Source of the DNA: Nostoc sp. CHAB 5844
GTDB lineage: Bacteria; Cyanobacteriota; Cyanobacteriia; Cyanobacteriales; Nostocaceae
Direction: 5' to 3'
Length of the DNA stretch: 64,000 nt
Assembly: GCF_020829595.1 (NCBI RefSeq)
Contig: NZ_JAIVFW010000002.1
Span: 186,001 to 250,000, forward strand
Part shown: piece by piece, positions 26,047-35,106 of the stretch
How the letters are laid out: each line of letters begins with the position of its first letter
Position numbering within the stretch: the first letter of the stretch is position 1
Notes under the pieces: generated by a model
Told to the model about the DNA's origin: nothing
The model's database searches: none
Seen by the model: only the letters and a program-made list of their open reading frames with translations
Program-made: the position numbers and the translations under genes

Positions 26047-26948
26047 GTTGAAATTTCAAATAATCCCTATTAGGGATTGAAACATTAAATTTTTCAGATT
26101 TAATTACAGTGTTATCTTCTGGTTGAAATTTCAAATAATCCCTATTAGGGATTGAAACGAGTGCGATCGCCTGGTGGGATGCGATTATTCAGTTGAAATT
26201 TCAAATAATCCCTATTAGGGATTGAAACAGTTCATCAGAGATACTGTAGCTGTAGAACCGTTGAAGTTGAAATTTCAAATAATCCCTATTAGGGATTGAA
26301 ACGCTGATGCACTAGAGACGGTAGATATAGTTTGCCGTTGAAATTTCAAATAATCCCTATTAGGGATTGAAACGAATTTCTGCAAATTCACCCAAAACTT
26401 CAATATTTGGGTTGAAATTTCAAATAATCCCTATTAGGGATTGAAACAAGCCAAAATGCGAACAGAGGTATTAAATACAATGGTTGAAATTTCAAATAAT
26501 CCCTATTAGGGATTGAAACGATTAATAGCAAGGATTGCGTCTTTGCAAAGTTGGGTTGAAATTTCAAATAATCCCTATTAGGGATTGAAACTCAAATATA
26601 GGAAGTACTTTTACTATTGCAGCTTGTTGAAATTTCAAATAATCCCTATTAGGGATTGAAACTTTACGATTTTAGGGTGGTTGACGCTGCTAAATTTAAA
26701 GTTGAAATTTCAAATAATCCCTATTAGGGATTGAAACCGGCTAAATCTGCGCGAACTAACAGGCCCCTCAGGTTGAAATTTCAAATAATCCCTATTAGGG
26801 ATTGAAACGAATGCCAAAACCAAAACCAAAGCCAAAACCTAGCTCAAGTTGAAATTTCAAATAATCCCTATTAGGGATTGAAACAAAAATTGCAATTCCT
26901 TCAGGAGTTGTACCAGAAACAGTTTAAATTTCAAATAATCACTACTAA
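26047..26948 (+). CRISPR. Type I-D CRISPR array, 12 full repeats plus 1 degenerate
   Basis: The 37-bp repeat begins GTTGAAATTTC, has an internal CCCTATTAGGG palindrome and ends ATTGAAAC, the normal 8-nt crRNA 5' handle. Full repeats start at 26047, 26122, 26192, 26266, 26337, 26411, 26483, 26555, 26626, 26701, 26772 and 26848, and all twelve look identical. Spacers are 33-39 bp. The last unit, from 26922, matches only the first part of the repeat, with several changes (GTTTAAATTTC, then CACTACTA), and marks the leader-distal end. Transcription is therefore rightward from the leader after cas2. The small number of identical repeats suggests a young or recently trimmed array. Confidence 0.97.
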
Positions 26949-26966
26949 ATCTCTTGCCTGAATCTT

Positions 26967-27383
26967 TTAAGTTTTAATGATTTTTCTGCCAATAATTGAT
27001 TCCTTTTCATCTTTTATCAAAAATTCAGATTTATTAATTTTAATTAATTCATACTTTTCTGTTATAAACAAAGACATGACAGTGGCTATTAGATTTGCGA
27101 GATAAATTTTAGAAAATATCGGCAAATGAAAATTGAAAATTGATTCAGGAGCAGCTTTAACAATTAAATGTAATCTTCTGTCATTTACATACCATACGCC
27201 AGTAAATTTATCACCTGTAAGCAATTCTCTAGGTTTAGATAAAACAAATGTTTGAGTTCTAGTTTGCCGATAAGTCATATCATCTTTAAATTCAATAGAA
27301 ATTTTTTCCCACTCTTTATTAAAACGCCATTTTCCCAGAAGTAAAATTTCTATTTCCGTATCAGAAAGATTTATATCACTCAT
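26967..27383 (-). CDS. Hypothetical protein, lipocalin-like pattern
   Basis: The 138-residue protein begins MSDINLSDTEIEILLLGKWR. The pattern LLGKWRF...IEFKDDMTYRQT...FTGVWYVNDRRLHL resembles small lipocalin-like beta-barrel proteins in which a Trp-containing first strand is followed by GxWxV strands. A hydrophobic stretch, IYLANLIATVMSLFI, lies at about 92-106. No signal peptide is seen. It is a single gene transcribed toward the array end; the function is unknown. Confidence 0.6.
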   Translation of the reverse strand: MSDINLSDTEIEILLLGKWRFNKEWEKISIEFKDDMTYRQTRTQTFVLSKPRELLTGDKFTGVWYVNDRRLHLIVKAAPESIFNFHLPIFSKIYLANLIATVMSLFITEKYELIKINKSEFLIKDEKESIIGRKIIKT

Positions 27384-27725
27384 TGGCTTTAATTCTTCCT
27401 ATAATTAAATAATGTGTAATATCATGTCCGGGTAATTAGTTATAATTCCCGAATCTATGCAGAGAACCCAAAAACCCCTCCCCTCTGCTCACGCCAGTTG
27501 CTACAACTCTTGGAACCTCCCTTCGGGTGACGCTCAAGAGCGTCGCTAACGCTGCGCTAACACAGTTGCCTGATGCCACTTGCTCCACTTGGGGAGACCC
27601 CAAGACCGCAGTGGCTCCGGAGGGAAACCCTCCCGCCGCACTGATTCACCGCAACGCACTGGCTCCCCTGCCCCTCTACACCTGAAGCTGCCTTAATTAT
27701 AAGTCTTTCACCGGACACGATATAA
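27384..27725. other. Intergenic region filled by a MITE-like element
   Basis: This 342-bp gap has no gene. Nearly all of it is the inverted-repeat element described at 27419-27723. Confidence 0.7.
27419..27723. mobile_element. MITE-like element, copy 1 (305 bp, composite)
   Basis: The ends are ATATCATGTCCGG and CCGGACACGATAT, 13-bp terminal inverted repeats with one mismatch. The subterminal sequences (TAATTAGTTATAATTCCCG on one side, CTGAAGCTGCCTTAATTAT on the other) recur in opposite orientation in copy 2 at 42620-42757. The middle of copy 1 contains an extra GC-rich cyanobacterial repeat of about 165 bp (27484-27670), so it is a nested insertion. It has no coding capacity and must depend on a transposase elsewhere. 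Confidence 0.75.
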
Positions 27726-29396
27726 TTAACTTATGGGGAAAGTTGCATTACAAATTTTCACACGAGTAAAAAATAAATGCATCTGCCATACTAGCCAAGA
27801 ACCAACTCGCCATGCCCCCATTGATAATGGTTCTGCTGATGACTTTGAAGATAAGTCAAAAATATCTTGGTCATAATGTAACCATTTGACTGGTAAGTGT
27901 CCCATCGGTGTTGTTGGGGATAAATTAAAAGTTAGTTGGTCGTACTTTAACCAGTTTCCCTCCTTTCGCCAACCTAAGCGATCGCCAAGTCTCTTTTCTG
28001 TTTCATAATCTACTTGTCCACCTAGTTCATTCCAAATACTTTGCTGAATACTAAAGCCGAAATAACCGTGACTGGATTTTTGCCAAAGTTGATCAATTTT
28101 ATGAAAAGCCTGACAGGAGAAATTGAGAATATCCTCTTTATAAACTTCACTCCAATCATTCTTACCTATGACTTGTAGCATTAATTTAGCAGTTTCAACA
28201 TCAGCTTCTTGCCATTTAAATTGTGCAAGAAGATTTTGCAGTGTAGTGTAATCAATAGTTATAGTACTTTCAAATTCTTTGATAAACTCAGTAACATTAT
28301 TAGGTAGTTCTGCCAATTCTGTTTTTTCAATATAAATTTGAGAATTAGGATAAATAACATCTGTCTCCACTATCCCTAGCACTTTTTTCTGAGCAATCAG
28401 TTGAGTAGACATATAATCAGATATTAAGCAAATCGCTTGATTTACATCAAAATTATAAACTTGTCCCTCTAAAAATTGTGACTGGTAAAAAGCATCTTGC
28501 AACCTATCTTTTTTCTCACAACTTGCCACCAATAAATTGAGGATGTTATGAGAAATTGTATTAGTATCTTGTATCGTTAATAAATCTAATTGAGTATTTA
28601 AAGTACTACTTGCTAAATTTTGAATTTCTCCTACAATTTTGTAAAAATCTGCATCTACTTTGACCACCTCATCTATTAAAGATTGAAACGGACTAAAGTA
28701 ATCTTGTAGAGATTTTTCAAGATTAATTGCTGTTTCAGCTATTTTTGCGATTTCTTGACGAATTTTTGTAGCTCTAATTTGATATTCATAAATTTCTTGG
28801 TAGACTTCTATATCTTTAACTATTTGCTGAATAGCTTGCTTTTGATTTTTTGTATCTTCTGCTAGGTTTCTAATCCCCTCACTGAGCAATTTTACTTTCT
28901 CTAAAATTAAAATATTAGTATTGCTTAACAGTAATATGGATTTTAAATTTTCTTCCTTTTCCCATTTTAAATTTTCCAGAATTTGAGGATTATTATAATT
29001 TTTGGCTTCTAGTTTATTTCTTTCTTCATTAATTTTTTTGATTTCAATATATTTTTTGTTAAACAGATTTTTCCAGTCATCTATAAATTTTAATAAAAAA
29101 TCTTGATAACTATCTTTATAATATTCTAAAAAATCAAGAAGTTGAGTATAATCTCTAATTAATAGTTTTACCTGTGCTAAAATCTCTCCTTGACTAATTT
29201 CTTGTTTGCGTTTAACTATTCCCCAAAAATAAGAATGAGTTTTAGTACCTTCTTTAATTAAGATTTGGCATTTTCTAATTTTTTTTTGAACTTTTTTTAG
29301 TTTGGGATTTTTTAAAATGGGAAATTTATATTGTTTTTCATAAATCGTAATAGATTCATAAGTAATTAGTTGTTTTTGCTGTCTAACTACCATCAC
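27726..29396 (-). CDS. GUN4-domain protein with long coiled-coil N-terminus
   Basis: The 556-residue protein has a charged helical N-terminus (about 30-340, strongly coiled-coil in character, Lys/Glu/Ile-rich) and a C-terminal GUN4 domain (about 380-530). The GUN4 part shows LQNLLAQFKWQEADVETAKLM, FGFSIQQSIWNELGG, DRLGWRKEGNWLKYDQLTF and PMGHLPVKW. GUN4 domains bind tetrapyrroles in the chlorophyll protein Gun4, but many cyanobacterial GUN4 proteins are fused to sensory or kinase modules and have no known ligand. The second half of the usual C-terminus is altered after MGHLPVKW. Confidence 0.8.
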   Translation of the reverse strand: MMVVRQQKQLITYESITIYEKQYKFPILKNPKLKKVQKKIRKCQILIKEGTKTHSYFWGIVKRKQEISQGEILAQVKLLIRDYTQLLDFLEYYKDSYQDFLLKFIDDWKNLFNKKYIEIKKINEERNKLEAKNYNNPQILENLKWEKEENLKSILLLSNTNILILEKVKLLSEGIRNLAEDTKNQKQAIQQIVKDIEVYQEIYEYQIRATKIRQEIAKIAETAINLEKSLQDYFSPFQSLIDEVVKVDADFYKIVGEIQNLASSTLNTQLDLLTIQDTNTISHNILNLLVASCEKKDRLQDAFYQSQFLEGQVYNFDVNQAICLISDYMSTQLIAQKKVLGIVETDVIYPNSQIYIEKTELAELPNNVTEFIKEFESTITIDYTTLQNLLAQFKWQEADVETAKLMLQVIGKNDWSEVYKEDILNFSCQAFHKIDQLWQKSSHGYFGFSIQQSIWNELGGQVDYETEKRLGDRLGWRKEGNWLKYDQLTFNLSPTTPMGHLPVKWLHYDQDIFDLSSKSSAEPLSMGAWRVGSWLVWQMHLFFTRVKICNATFPIS

Positions 29397-29500
29397 TAAT
29401 TATAAAAAATATAAGTAGCTGCTAAAATTTTATCCATTTCAACACCTTGAGATTTTTGTCATTGCCTGAAATCAAACTATTCTTTTTGAAATTGATAGAA

Positions 29501-30034
29501 TTATTGTACCGTAGCTGTTTTGCCTAATTTCCATACCAGCATTTTCTCTCGTGATTCTACAAGCTGCATTCCGATTTTCTCTAGCACCCGCTTTGAAGCT
29601 ATATTACCGCGATCGCATCCAGCAGTCACACTCTGCACACTAGGTTGAGATAATGCCCAATCTACTACAGCTTGCGTAGCTTCAGACGCATATCCCTGTT
29701 GTCGATAAGATGAAGCTACGTAATAGCCAATTTCCAACGAACCTGTAGGTGAACCTGTGCTATCTGGGATAACTTTAACCATAACGTGACCAATAAGCGT
29801 GTTTTCTGCTTGATGAATGATTAAACTTCCCCATCCCCATTCACTTTGGAACGGATATTTGCACAGAATATCTGCAATGAGTGGCAAATTGCTAATATAC
29901 TCTTCTTCATACCAGTCGGGTAAAACTGTCACCCCCAGAAATGATGCTAATTCAGCATTTCCAATGATTGCTGCTTTTACTACTTCTAGCGTAAAAGGCA
30001 CTAGATATAGTCGTGTAGTCACAAGTTTTTCCAT
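29501..30034 (-). CDS. mdnD: GNAT N-acetyltransferase, MdnD-like
   Basis: The 177-residue GNAT protein carries TTRLYLVPFTLEVVKAAI at the start, EIGYYVASSYRQQGYASEAT (the acetyl-CoA loop QxxGxA) and NIASKRVLEKIGM. It is the last gene of the microviridin gene run and lies 73 bp after the ABC transporter, the same order as mdnE/mdnD-type genes in other clusters. In microviridin pathways the GNAT enzyme acetylates the N-terminus of the trimmed peptide. The symbol is assigned from context; a general RimJ/RimL-type role is the alternative. Confidence 0.7.
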   Translation of the reverse strand: MEKLVTTRLYLVPFTLEVVKAAIIGNAELASFLGVTVLPDWYEEEYISNLPLIADILCKYPFQSEWGWGSLIIHQAENTLIGHVMVKVIPDSTGSPTGSLEIGYYVASSYRQQGYASEATQAVVDWALSQPSVQSVTAGCDRGNIASKRVLEKIGMQLVESREKMLVWKLGKTATVQ

Positions 30035-30107
30035 GCTATGGCATTCCTATTTGATTTACTAAATTGTTACTTAAGCTTATTTGAGATTTTAAAAAGTATG
30101 AGCCGCC

Positions 30108-32129
30108 CTACTCTTTTATCCATTTCAAAACCTCCGGGTCTTTATTATAGTGGTAGGTCACATTATCCTTTGTAGTGATAGGTTTTCCTTGACTAGCCTT
30201 AGTTCTGATGGTGCTAAGAGAATAGTCTGTTAATGTTTTAAGTTCTTTATGAGAAAGCCCTAAAATTGTGGCTGTTGCAGCTGATGTTTCTGAGTTTACA
30301 AGGAATTCATCCTTAGAGGAAATATCTATTGTGATTAGCTCATTGTGTGATGGTTTATTGGTAATTCCTTTCTGCAATTGATAATCTTGTATAGAAACAA
30401 GTTGCCAACTAGATTCTTGTGAAAGCTCTAATACCCATTGATGATAATTAAACAAGCTTTCTCTATGTCCAACACTGATAAAAGTTGTTTTTGTGTCTTG
30501 CAACTGTTGATATAAATTACCTTCGTTATTTAAATCTAAAGCGCTCGTTGCTTCATCTAAGATAGTGAAACTCGGATGTGTAATTAATAGTCGCGCAAAA
30601 GCGAGGCGTTGTTGTTCTCCCAACGACAAAATATTTTCCCAAGGAACTTCTGTATCAAAGCCATCTACACGAGTAAGCAGGTGTTTGAGGTTAACTTGTT
30701 GTAAGATTTGTTCGAGTTCGCGATCGCTCATTTTCCAGTCTGTATGCGGATAAAGTAACTGTTCACGCAAAGTCCCCAATATGATGTAAGGTCGCTGCGG
30801 TAAGAACAAAACTTCTTTCAACGGAGGACGCACTAGACGGCCAGTTCCTGCGTTCCATAAACCTGCGATCGCTCTTAACAAAGAACTTTTACCCCTACCA
30901 CTAGGGCCAACAATCAACAACCCTTCGCCTGGTTGCACAGCCAGCGACAAATCTTCCACAATCACCTGCTGATAATTTGGCGTTTTTAAGGTGACACTCT
31001 CAAAAGCTAAACGTCCTTCTTCTAAAACTTTGATAATACTGACATTCTCTGGTTGTTTACTAACAGCTTCCAAAGTATCCGAAAACTCAGCTAAACGCTT
31101 TACATAACTCGAAAATCGCCCAGAAACTGCAAATTGAGATATTAATTCTCCCAGAGAATTAGAAAATACAAAGCAAGCAAAACTAACTTGGTTAATCTCG
31201 CCAAAATCAATTTTATCCTGAATAAATAAAGGAGTCAGGATAAACATCGAAAACACACCAATAGCAGACTGATATGCTCTTCCGAAAGCATCTTGACCTC
31301 TCTCCCAATTCATTCTGCGTTCAGCAGTTGTCAACACATTATTAAATCGGCGTTGAATTATATTTAATTCTTCCTCTTCTCCCTGAAAAAAAGCAATTGA
31401 TTCCGCATGATTGCGAACATGAGTTAGACAATAAGCAAAGTCTGCTTTAAACGCAAGTTCTTCTTGATTAATTTTATTTAGTGCTTGATTTAAATAAACA
31501 GCTACCAAATTGCCAATAATTGTATAAATAACTAAATAAATTGCGATTTCCCCAGATATTGTCCAGAGAATTATTATAGAACTTCCCATTTCCAGCACTT
31601 TTTCTAGGAAGGTAGTAGAAAAATTCAAAGCATTACTGGTAATAGGTTCTATTTCTTGGGATAAGCGTTGATCCGGATTATCTATATTAGATTGAAAATT
31701 TATTTTATAATAAGCTTGATTGTTCAGATATTTTTCTAAAATATGATTATTTAGCCATTTGTACCAGTCAAGAGTAATTTTTTTTCTGACATATCTCAAA
31801 GAAGTTACTAAGATAACAATCGTCACAACAATCAAACTAGAAAGCCATAAAGTACTATTATATTTATCAAGGTTTCGCTCTTCAATAACAATATCGAGTA
31901 CATAGCGACTCCAGTAGCTATTTGCAGCATTTATACCTACAATTCCAACTATTAATAATACTAAGAGAATGAGCATTCCCCATGAGCGAATTACGTCTGC
32001 GAATGCTCTCCCTTCTACTTTTGTTGGATACCAATAAGGTTGAGCAACTACTTTTACATCCTCCCAAAATTGAGTCAAAGTTAAAAAAGGATTTATTGAG
32101 TTTTGCTCACGCATTGATGAAGTTTGCAT
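30108..32129 (-). CDS. mdnE: SbmA/BacA-type ABC transporter, MdnE-like, with C-terminal HTH-like tail
   Basis: The 673-residue fused permease-ATPase has five or six membrane helices (for example MLILLVLLIVGIVGIN near 55), an EAA-like loop, Walker A GPSGRGKSS (about 410), the ABC signature LSLGEQQRLAFARLL (about 497) and Walker B FTILDEATSALD. Microviridin clusters use such a transporter, which exports and probably scaffolds maturation. Unusually, about 50 C-terminal residues form an HTH-like module, LSHKELKTLTDYSLSTIR followed by KASQGKPITTKD. A close paralogue with the same extension lies at 60018. Confidence 0.83.
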   Translation of the reverse strand: MQTSSMREQNSINPFLTLTQFWEDVKVVAQPYWYPTKVEGRAFADVIRSWGMLILLVLLIVGIVGINAANSYWSRYVLDIVIEERNLDKYNSTLWLSSLIVVTIVILVTSLRYVRKKITLDWYKWLNNHILEKYLNNQAYYKINFQSNIDNPDQRLSQEIEPITSNALNFSTTFLEKVLEMGSSIIILWTISGEIAIYLVIYTIIGNLVAVYLNQALNKINQEELAFKADFAYCLTHVRNHAESIAFFQGEEEELNIIQRRFNNVLTTAERRMNWERGQDAFGRAYQSAIGVFSMFILTPLFIQDKIDFGEINQVSFACFVFSNSLGELISQFAVSGRFSSYVKRLAEFSDTLEAVSKQPENVSIIKVLEEGRLAFESVTLKTPNYQQVIVEDLSLAVQPGEGLLIVGPSGRGKSSLLRAIAGLWNAGTGRLVRPPLKEVLFLPQRPYIILGTLREQLLYPHTDWKMSDRELEQILQQVNLKHLLTRVDGFDTEVPWENILSLGEQQRLAFARLLITHPSFTILDEATSALDLNNEGNLYQQLQDTKTTFISVGHRESLFNYHQWVLELSQESSWQLVSIQDYQLQKGITNKPSHNELITIDISSKDEFLVNSETSAATATILGLSHKELKTLTDYSLSTIRTKASQGKPITTKDNVTYHYNKDPEVLKWIKE

Positions 32130-32338
32130 ATTCTAACAATATAGCCAAAATACATTAGTAAATTTGAAATGGTCTTTGAGTATTAACTTCAGACTCAGAG
32201 ACCATTTTACTTTTAGAAAATTTGTGGGGTGATTATACTTCGACAAGCTCAGTACAAGTCTTGCCTGCCTTAAATCAGAGACGGCCGAAGACACCAATCC
32301 CACAAGAAAATTTGAAATGTTTTTTATCTAGAAGTCCC

Positions 32339-32743
32339 CTAGACTACTGATTCCTCATCAACAATTTCGATTGTTTTTGGAGATGGGCCTTCTTCAGGCT
32401 CAGTCACAACTACTGGGCTGATATGATGTTTTAGTTTGAGTTTTAGCTCATCTGTAATCGGTAAATCTTTAATTTCTTTGAGCAGAAATCTCACAGATTC
32501 GGTTTTGCTGCGTTCTGTATAAATGAGCTTGAGAACGCTTTCAACTCCAAATCCAGTAATATATTCTGCTAAAACGCCTACTAGTCCAAGCAGACCTAAA
32601 CCTCCCAACAGTCCCAATGGCCCTCCCAATGATGAAAGTAAGGTGACAACTGCGGTTACACTACCTCCTGATGTAGCCGTTGCAATTACAAAAAGTATGC
32701 CAGGAAGACCTAAACCAGCAATTTTTTTGACGAGTTCATCCAT
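32339..32743 (-). CDS. Small Gly-rich membrane protein of microviridin locus
   Basis: The 134-residue protein has an N-terminal amphipathic start (MDELVKKIAGLGLPGILF), a glycine-rich hydrophobic hairpin (about 20-65, LGGPLGLLGGLGLLGLVG) and a charged C-terminal tail (EEGPSP). It is not recognised as a named family; the composition suggests a membrane-inserting or pore-like protein. It lies between the LamG-patatin gene and the transporter, all minus strand, so a shared role at the envelope is possible but unproven. Confidence 0.6.
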   Translation of the reverse strand: MDELVKKIAGLGLPGILFVIATATSGGSVTAVVTLLSSLGGPLGLLGGLGLLGLVGVLAEYITGFGVESVLKLIYTERSKTESVRFLLKEIKDLPITDELKLKLKHHISPVVVTEPEEGPSPKTIEIVDEESVV

Positions 32744-32834
32744 TGTATTTACCTATCAATCCTTATATTTTAGGTGAAAATATGACTAAGAAACTCATTA
32801 ATAATTTCTTTTTTCAAGAAATTATTAATTTGAT

Positions 32835-34898
32835 TTAGCCCAACAAAAGACTACACAATTCATCTATTTGTTGGCTATATTGAGAAATCATGCGATGGGC
32901 TATAGTTTGTAGCTGACGAGTATTTTGGAGTTTGATGTTATCTATTTCTTCTAGTTCCTCATCTAAAAATGTTTGAAACCGATAGTAAGAACTTTTAGCT
33001 TCTTTGTCGCTTGGTTCAAACAACCGTTCTAATTCTCCAGACACCACTTCACTACCGCCATCAAACACAATCTTTAAAAGTGGTCTACCCCATTGTAAAA
33101 GTCCCCAATTTTTGACTTCGTTATAAGGATAGGCACTTGTCAGCGAACCTGTACCTAAAGAAACTACTAAGATATCTTCTGTATTGAGGACTCTGTTTGC
33201 TTTTTTTTTACTACTAATTTGTGCTTCTAAAATAGCTAAATGGGCTGGATTATTAGCATATACCCCACCATCGATTAAAGTATAGACGATGCCGCTATTA
33301 TAGGAATTTATAATCCGATGGGGAGCAAAATAAGTCGGAGTGGCAGTCGTTGCCAATGCTGCATCTAGGAGGGAAAAACCTCCACATAACTTACGAAAAT
33401 TTTTAGATTCTATCTCTTGTTTTGCTAGTTGGTTTGTAAAAAATATAGGAATTCGCTGTTCGATATCATAGCTAGTTACAAAAACTTCTTTGAGATTATT
33501 TTCTAGAGATGCGTTGCCAAAATATTGCCTTAAAGTTTCTTCTCTGCTTTCAGAAGGATATTTTGGTTGGAGAAATATATCCTCTATTGGGCCAAGTATT
33601 CTTTCCAAAAATGGCTCATAAAATATGTCTACACCATACTCAAGAAATAGTTGTAGGAGATCCTCAGCAGTATATTCAGCTTGTGATAAGTTATCAGATG
33701 TTTCTGAACTTAATCTTGGTTTAGTGAGACCAAGTGCCAAAATTCCCCCGCTGGAAGTCCCCGCAATTAAATCAAACAAACTATATATAGGCTTTTGGGT
33801 TCGCCTTTCAATTTCTGCTAACAAAAGCGCTGGGATAATTCCCCGTATACCGCCTCCATCAATAGCAAGTATTTTATATTTGGGTTTGGCTATCTGTTCC
33901 ATAGTTTCTTGAGGTTCCTGCTGCGAAAGTGTTTCTACTTCTGCTTGTTGAATATTTGTTGGAACTTCGCTTTGACTAGTTTGGTCTGTTTTAGATTCTT
34001 CAACTTGTAGCGGGGGAGTTATCAGAGTTGGGATACTATCAGATTCTTCACTATTGGTTGGTGTCTGTGGAATTTCTTGTAGTTGTTCTTCGTCGTTGCT
34101 GGCTAACGATACCGTTGCTGCTAATAAAGTTGTAGTTAGTGTTTCTTCTGGAGAAATAATTGCTGTCTCAGTTTGAATTTCTTCTTGATGTAATGATTGT
34201 GTTGCAAATGGAATCTGTGCTAACTCCCAACTAGGATTACCACGCAAATTGCCTTGATAGGAATCTCCTATTTGGTTTTTAACTGTTGTTCCTTGGCCTT
34301 CGTCTAATTTCCAGTAAGCCACTAATCCAGCTTCATCCCCAACTATTAACCCACAACGATGGGTCTGGATTTGTGCTTGAGTACAGGGATAATTCCAAAC
34401 GCTAATGTTAGCTAATTGTCCGGCAAAATACACTTGTTTGTGTAAAGTTGCTCCCAGAGTTACAGGACTTGTTGCTTTATTTAAAGATGAACCTCTTAAA
34501 GAATCATTATATTCACGCTCATCTAGATATACTGTTAGTTGACCACTATGAAAAACAATGGCAAAAAAGTGCCATTCTCCTATAGTTAGTTCTCCTTGAC
34601 CGAAGGTTTTGATACCCTTACTAACACTTTCATCAATGTAGATATCTAGGTTGCCTGCTTCACTGATGCCAAACTCAAAGTTATCACTATATCGCTCTGA
34701 AGAACGAGCAAAAAATACATTGCGCGTTCCATAACTAGTGGCTTTATTTGTTAATTGATGAGGATTTATCCATCCTGAAACTGTAAAGGTTGAACTCCCT
34801 TGAGCAAAAACGCCATCAATATCTTTTCTGCCAAAATCAATGAAATCATCTATCCCATCAAATGTTAAAACTAATTGAGTATGTAGCTGGTTTGTCAC
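32835..34898 (-). CDS. LamG/concanavalin-like domain plus patatin-like phospholipase
   Basis: The 687-residue protein begins with a LamG-type beta-sandwich (about 1-225: TFDGIDDFIDFGRKDID, FTVSGWINP, WHFFAIVFHSGQLTVYLD, GLVAYWKLDEGQGT). A low-complexity Thr/Glu-rich linker follows, then a patatin domain (about 345-620) with the oxyanion GGGIRGI, the nucleophile GTSSGG (about 378) and the Asp of LIDGGVYANNP (about 543). These are the Ser-Asp dyad elements, so lipase activity is predicted. Patatins degrade membrane lipids and occur in several defence systems; here the gene sits inside the microviridin cluster. Confidence 0.86.
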   Translation of the reverse strand: MTNQLHTQLVLTFDGIDDFIDFGRKDIDGVFAQGSSTFTVSGWINPHQLTNKATSYGTRNVFFARSSERYSDNFEFGISEAGNLDIYIDESVSKGIKTFGQGELTIGEWHFFAIVFHSGQLTVYLDEREYNDSLRGSSLNKATSPVTLGATLHKQVYFAGQLANISVWNYPCTQAQIQTHRCGLIVGDEAGLVAYWKLDEGQGTTVKNQIGDSYQGNLRGNPSWELAQIPFATQSLHQEEIQTETAIISPEETLTTTLLAATVSLASNDEEQLQEIPQTPTNSEESDSIPTLITPPLQVEESKTDQTSQSEVPTNIQQAEVETLSQQEPQETMEQIAKPKYKILAIDGGGIRGIIPALLLAEIERRTQKPIYSLFDLIAGTSSGGILALGLTKPRLSSETSDNLSQAEYTAEDLLQLFLEYGVDIFYEPFLERILGPIEDIFLQPKYPSESREETLRQYFGNASLENNLKEVFVTSYDIEQRIPIFFTNQLAKQEIESKNFRKLCGGFSLLDAALATTATPTYFAPHRIINSYNSGIVYTLIDGGVYANNPAHLAILEAQISSKKKANRVLNTEDILVVSLGTGSLTSAYPYNEVKNWGLLQWGRPLLKIVFDGGSEVVSGELERLFEPSDKEAKSSYYRFQTFLDEELEEIDNIKLQNTRQLQTIAHRMISQYSQQIDELCSLLLG

Positions 34899-35106
34899 AA
34901 AATTTTAAACTCCAAATAAATAAAATAATTCGTAATTTACAATTAAATATAAGGTATTGAATATCAATAAAGTTAACAAGAAAGTCCCACTACCAACTTT
35001 TAGGGCGGTAGCGGGTACGTTGCTCTACAGGACGCTACTGCAAAAGGATTTTTTAACTGAGTACCTGTAGGGTGGATGACAAGAAAAATATACAATGCTC
35101 TTTACC

